This document shows positions 5,614 through 5,811 of a DNA stretch of 5,811 nt, piece after piece. Below the pieces are notes generated by a model that saw only the letters and a program-made list of their open reading frames with translations, was not told where the DNA came from and made no database searches. Source of the stretch: JACCZP01 sp050997195 (GTDB lineage: Bacteria > Actinomycetota > Thermoleophilia > Solirubrobacterales > Thermoleophilaceae); the NCBI GenBank assembly GCA_050997195.1, contig JBPCRE010000002.1, positions 1 through 5,811 of the forward strand, in the 5' to 3' direction. A program made the position numbers and the translations under genes. Each line of letters starts with the position of its first letter. Positions within the stretch are counted from its first letter, which is position 1.

Positions 5614-5811
5614 ATGCTCGCGGCCGGAGCCGGCGGCGTCGTCGCGAGCGCCGGCGAGCCGGAGGCTTCGAGCCGCCCCGCCCGCCCGGCGCAGGCGGCC
5701 GGCGTGCGGCTGCAGAGCGTCGGGAGCTTCAAGTCCCCGGTCTTCGTAACCGCTCCGGCCGGAGACGCTCGGCGCCTGTTCGTGGTCGAGCGCGAGGGCC
5801 GCATCCGCATC
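5614..5811 (+). CDS. PQQ-dependent sugar dehydrogenase (GSDH type), N-terminus only
   Basis: An open frame running off the right edge; 66 codons are visible from ATG 5614. The stretch VGSFKSPVFVTAPAGD (36-51) followed by RRLFVVEREGRIRI (53-66) is the characteristic first blade of soluble glucose/sorbosone dehydrogenases, beta-propeller enzymes that use PQQ to oxidise sugars outside the cytoplasm. The catalytic and PQQ-binding residues lie beyond the window. ATG 5614 is the first standard start after the GH2 stop, but it leaves only a 13-residue hydrophobic head without a positive charge. Reading upstream in the same frame gives LRPHGVAALLASSAAMLAA, a proper signal peptide with cleavage after ASA, from a CTG at 5569. 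The true start is therefore probably upstream of the ATG. The frame follows the GH2 stop by only a few bases, suggesting co-transcription and a joint role in extracellular sugar use. Confidence 0.75.
   Translation, partial: MLAAGAGGVVASAGEPEASSRPARPAQAAGVRLQSVGSFKSPVFVTAPAGDARRLFVVEREGRIRI

Noticed and set aside
3702..5810. A 702-codon open frame on the minus strand opposite the GH2 gene
   Set aside because: It mirrors GH2 codons and has no family motifs. In very GC-rich DNA the antisense frame stays open by chance, and GH2 with its catalytic residues explains the region.
1..5811. CRISPR array, tRNA/rRNA, transposase or phage genes
   Set aside because: I found no repeat arrays, cloverleaf-like segments, terminal inverted repeats or mobile-element proteins in either strand.

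Overview
The window is GC-rich DNA with strong G/C preference at third codon positions. Its gene content (PspC and DUF2207 envelope proteins, a secreted family-2 glycosidase, a PQQ-type sugar dehydrogenase) and start codons that mostly lack a clear Shine-Dalgarno site suggest a high-GC actinobacterium, perhaps Thermoleophilia/Solirubrobacterales. That placement is inference. I see no RNA genes, CRISPR array, insertion sequence or phage gene; it reads as ordinary chromosome.

Left part, minus strand (1-1761). Transcription appears to run leftward from a promoter at about 1768-1795. The order is a small PspC-domain membrane protein (1513-1761), then a DUF2207-type membrane-anchored protein split over two overlapping frames (1083-1484 and 706-1116, probably one gene broken by an indel and lacking its usual C-terminal membrane half), then a DUF1963/YwqG-like protein that runs off the left edge (1-611). 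The 28-bp gap and shared strand make PspC and DUF2207 a likely operon concerned with the cell envelope. DUF1963 lies beyond a 94-bp gap containing a perfect inverted repeat and may have its own start signal.

Centre (1759-1795). The start codons of the minus-strand PspC gene and the plus-strand Nudix gene are only 3 bp apart. The promoter-like hexamers of both directions overlap, and their spacing to the start codons suggests leaderless mRNAs.

Right part, plus strand (1765-5811). A NUDT19-like Nudix hydrolase is followed by an extended-SDR NAD(P)-dependent epimerase/dehydratase. Next come a secreted GH2 glycosidase with the N-x-K pair typical of beta-glucuronidases, and the start of an exported PQQ-dependent sugar dehydrogenase cut by the right edge. 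The last two are nearly contiguous and both look exported, so they may act in sequence on extracellular sugars: glycoside cleavage, then oxidation of a released sugar. No strikingly new system is evident. The points most worth checking are the broken DUF2207 gene, the overlapping divergent start region, and the missing normal start codon of the dehydrogenase gene.
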